7,278 nt of DNA from JBLNBU01 sp050260215. Its GTDB lineage: Bacteria > Pseudomonadota > Alphaproteobacteria > Rhodospirillales > Magnetospirillaceae. This document shows positions 5,398-7,278 of this stretch, piece after piece (position 1 is the first letter of the stretch; each line of letters starts with the position of its first letter). The stretch covers positions 1 through 7,278 of the forward strand of contig JBLNBU010000045.1 of assembly GCA_050260215.1 (NCBI GenBank), written 5' to 3'. A program made the position numbers and the translations under genes. The notes beneath the pieces are model-generated. The model ran no database searches and was not told the origin of the DNA. It worked only from the letters and a program-made list of their open reading frames with translations.

Positions 5398-6231
5398 ATG
5401 GACGCCGTCTCCTCCGTTTCCACCGCCACGGTGCTGAGCACGACGGGCGTCGCCAAGACGACGGCCCCGACCGCAACGTCGTCGACCACCTCGTCGACCG
5501 CCGCCTCGACCGCGACCACCACCAAGACCCTGTCGTCGAGCCAGGGGGCCGACGCGGTCGGCAAGGCGCTGACCAGTTCGCAAAGCAATACCGACGAGTT
5601 GGCCAAGCTGCAGGACGACATCCGCCAGGCCACCTCGAGCGGCCAGCCCCTGGACACTGCCACCGTCAAGGCGCTCAACGACAAGATCGCCGCCGTGGCT
5701 GCCAAGATCGACGCCAACAATGCGGCCGCCAAATCGGGCACCACCAACCTGCTGCAGTCCGGCACCGGTGCCGTGTCGGTCAACACCAAGGACGGCGTCA
5801 CCCTGACCATTTCGGCCCAGACCCAGGACAGCAAGTCCCTGGGCCTGAGCGACCTGAAAATCACCGACGAGGCGTCGCTGCGCAAGGCGACGGCGGCCAT
5901 CTCCCAGGCGGCGGCGCAAAGCCAGCTGACCACCTTCCGCCTGCAAGCGGCGGAAAGCGTCACCGGCGGCGGCAGCTCGGGCGCGACGGTGTCGGCGACC
6001 ACCTCGGTGTCCAAGGCGCTGGCCAAGCAGATGGTCTCCAACCTGACCGGCAATTCGGCGATCACCACCACCGCCACCCAGCAGGCGAGCCTGGACCGCA
6101 ACGCCAAGGCCGTGGCCTCGGTGCAGCAGGCGCTGACCGCCCAGCGCAGCGCCAACAAGACGCTGACGACCTACGGCAGCTCCGGCCAGGACACCTCGAC
6201 GGCCAAGTCCCTGTTCAGCATCCTGGCTTAG
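5398..6231 (+). CDS. Ser/Thr/Ala-rich protein with flagellin-like stretch, hypothetical
   Basis: A 277-residue protein with no cysteine, tryptophan or histidine and only one tyrosine, two phenylalanines and two prolines: the make-up of flagellins and other exported proteins. No signal peptide is seen. Residues 1-60 are almost wholly Ser, Thr, Ala and Val and probably disordered. Residues 64-112 look like an amphipathic helix (ELAKLQDDIRQ, KALNDKIAAVAAKID). A beta-like part (VSVNTKDGVTLTISA, 126-140) leads into SLGLSDLKITDEASLRKATA (147-166), then AISQAAAQSQLTTFRLQAAES (167-187), which resembles the end of the flagellin core (SLGLS-x-L, an alanine-rich helix, then Q-x3-[FR]-x-Q). A second Ser/Thr-rich linker and a helix (205-255) precede a hydrophobic end, LFSILA. 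The classic flagellin N-terminus is absent. It may be a filament- or secretion-related protein; the function is unknown. Confidence 0.75.
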   Translation: MDAVSSVSTATVLSTTGVAKTTAPTATSSTTSSTAASTATTTKTLSSSQGADAVGKALTSSQSNTDELAKLQDDIRQATSSGQPLDTATVKALNDKIAAVAAKIDANNAAAKSGTTNLLQSGTGAVSVNTKDGVTLTISAQTQDSKSLGLSDLKITDEASLRKATAAISQAAAQSQLTTFRLQAAESVTGGGSSGATVSATTSVSKALAKQMVSNLTGNSAITTTATQQASLDRNAKAVASVQQALTAQRSANKTLTTYGSSGQDTSTAKSLFSILA

Positions 6232-6233
6232 GC

Positions 6234-6246
6234 GGGCGGCTAGCCC
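6234..6246. terminator. Small hairpin at the convergent gene ends, weak terminator candidate
   Basis: GGGC (6234-6237) pairs with GCCC (6243-6246) around a 5-nt loop; GGCTAGCC (6238-6245) is also a palindrome. It lies in and beside the 8-bp gap between two convergent genes, overlapping the stop codon of the minus-strand gene. The stem is only four pairs and has no T-run, so function is doubtful. Confidence 0.2.
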
Positions 6247-7278
6247 TTCACCCTCACCCGGTATTTCAGCACGGCCTCGCCGCGCGCCGGCAGGGGCACC
6301 GACCAGTGCACCGCATGGGCGGCGTCCTTGGTGTGCGGCCGACTTTCGTCGATCACCAGCCATTCGCCGGGAAAGGCCTCGCGCACCGTCACCGTGGCGG
6401 CGTGGTCGGACGCGTTGGCCAGGCGGACTTCCCAGGCGGCTTCGGTCACCTCGGCCGACACCCGCTGGAAGTCGGTCTGCACGCGCCTGGCGGTGACGTC
6501 GAAGTCGCGGCCGAGCCCGATGCGCGCCTGGGCACCCTCGGGGGTGGCGGGAAGCTGGTCCTCGCCCAGGAAGGTCAGGCTGCCGTCGCGGGCGCGATCG
6601 AACACCCGCACCAGGCCGGCGGGCAGCGGCTTGCCCAGCCCGGCACGGGCGTCGTTGGCAAAGCGCAGCACCAGCAAGGGGTGGACCGCCGGCCCGCCCG
6701 GCTCGGCGTCGCGGAAGCCGCGCGGCGGCAGCGGGTCGAGGACCAGTTCGCGCTCGACCGGCACGCGGGCGGCCGACAGCACCGGCACCTGCCGGCTGCC
6801 GCCGTTGGGCAGCGACACCGGCCGGGCCACCGTCCACATGTGATAGGGCCCCAGGCGTTCGCGCGGGGCATCCGTGTCGGGGGCGGCCATGGCCGCCGCC
6901 ATCTGGGCGGTGCGCAGCCGCGGCACGGGTGCCGGCTGGACCTGGTTGATGCTGCCGGCCACCAGTCGCAGCGCCGCATCCGAGAAGTCGGCGCCGCTGG
7001 CGTTGGTCACCGTCGCCCACACCGACAGCGACAAGTGGTCGCCGTCCAGTTCGGCGACGGTCTCGCCGGTCCAGGACAGGCCGCCGGCCAGATAGGCCAG
7101 CTCGATTTCGCGCCGGCCCGCCGCATCGGCGGTGACGGCGGCGTGGAACGACGGCTGCGGCCGCAAGCCGGCCGGCAGCGAATCATACAGCACCCGCACC
7201 GGCTGGCCGGCCACCACCTTGCCGTCGATCTCGAACACCGGAGTGTCGGCGGCGGCCAGCACCCGGCCGGGGGGGGGG
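6240..7278 (-). CDS. DUF4139 domain protein (5' end cut by the window)
   Basis: About 345 C-terminal residues are visible; the frame stays open to the window edge, so the true start lies outside. A GTG at 7262-7260 is in frame but is probably internal, because family members usually have a further N-terminal part. DUF4139 features in order are an open beta-rich part (AYLAGGLSWTGE), TNASGADFSDAALRLVAGSIN, then YHMWTVARPVSLPNGGSRQV, GLGKPLPAGLVRVFDRARDG with LTFLGEDQLPATPEG, GRDFDVTARRVQTDFQRV, and a final beta strand segment ending in LKYRVRVKG. The family has no settled biochemical function; members are often exported or outer-surface proteins, but any signal peptide would lie beyond the edge. 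It converges on the flagellin-like gene with 8 bp between the stop codons. Confidence 0.88.
   Translation of the reverse strand, partial: PPPGRVLAAADTPVFEIDGKVVAGQPVRVLYDSLPAGLRPQPSFHAAVTADAAGRREIELAYLAGGLSWTGETVAELDGDHLSLSVWATVTNASGADFSDAALRLVAGSINQVQPAPVPRLRTAQMAAAMAAPDTDAPRERLGPYHMWTVARPVSLPNGGSRQVPVLSAARVPVERELVLDPLPPRGFRDAEPGGPAVHPLLVLRFANDARAGLGKPLPAGLVRVFDRARDGSLTFLGEDQLPATPEGAQARIGLGRDFDVTARRVQTDFQRVSAEVTEAAWEVRLANASDHAATVTVREAFPGEWLVIDESRPHTKDAAHAVHWSVPLPARGEAVLKYRVRVKG
7269..7278. other. Run of ten G at the window end
   Basis: The last ten bases are all G. In the DUF4139 frame they encode a run of prolines (plus part of a glycine codon). A G-run exactly at the end is typical of sequencing or assembly artefacts at contig edges, so the last codons of that gene here should not be trusted. 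Confidence 0.5.

Noticed and set aside
5449..5537. ACC/TCG-rich triplet pattern as a tandem repeat or CRISPR-like array
   Set aside because: It is the codon pattern of the Ser/Thr-rich N-terminus of the flagellin-like protein, with no regular repeat-spacer structure.
4923..7020. Long minus-strand frames (4923-6158 and 5098-7020) crossing the chorismate mutase and flagellin-like genes
   Set aside because: Low-complexity products (Val/Ala/Leu or Gly/Arg-rich), overlapping well-supported genes in the other strand or frame; no ribosome site or domain.

Overview
The window looks like ordinary chromosomal DNA from an alphaproteobacterium, most likely of the Rhodospirillales and probably close to Magnetospirillum or Phaeospirillum. 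The signs are the partial 16S rRNA at the left edge, the very high G+C, a plant/alphaproteobacterial-type glutamate--cysteine ligase, and mmcB, a gene largely confined to alphaproteobacteria. The genus is a guess from remembered 16S features; no search was run.

Left part (1-2191), all on the minus strand: an operon-like run panD (aspartate decarboxylase, with an unusual C-terminal extension) - queC (preQ0 synthase) - a shortened YjbQ-family gene. It is followed directly by an rRNA promoter, a leader of about 220 nt with a clear boxA, and the first ~213 nt of 16S rRNA, cut by the window edge. The run makes beta-alanine for pantothenate/CoA and a precursor of the queuosine tRNA modification. 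The YjbQ family has been linked to thiamine phosphate synthesis, but this copy lacks part of the family core.

Middle (2192-3561): an 86-bp divergent intergenic region with two perfect inverted repeats separates panD from mmcB (putative DNA-repair endonuclease, plus strand). Next come a 40-residue exported-peptide ORF (plus), a strong hairpin, and a small secreted protein of 113 residues on the minus strand that carries a W-x2-[LM]-[YF] repeat.

Right part (3562-7278): gshA (glutathione synthesis) and a stand-alone AroQ-type chorismate mutase form a plus-strand pair. A Ser/Thr/Ala-rich, cysteine-free protein with a flagellin-like stretch follows on its own probable promoter. It converges on a DUF4139 protein (minus strand) whose 5' part is cut by the window edge at a run of ten G.

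I found no CRISPR array, transposon, prophage, tRNA or recognisable defence system. Metabolic housekeeping genes dominate. The points most worth following up are small: the PanD tail, the internally deleted YjbQ relative, the repeat-bearing secreted protein, the flagellin-like orphan, and the operator-like palindromes in front of an mmcB that has no visible SOS box.
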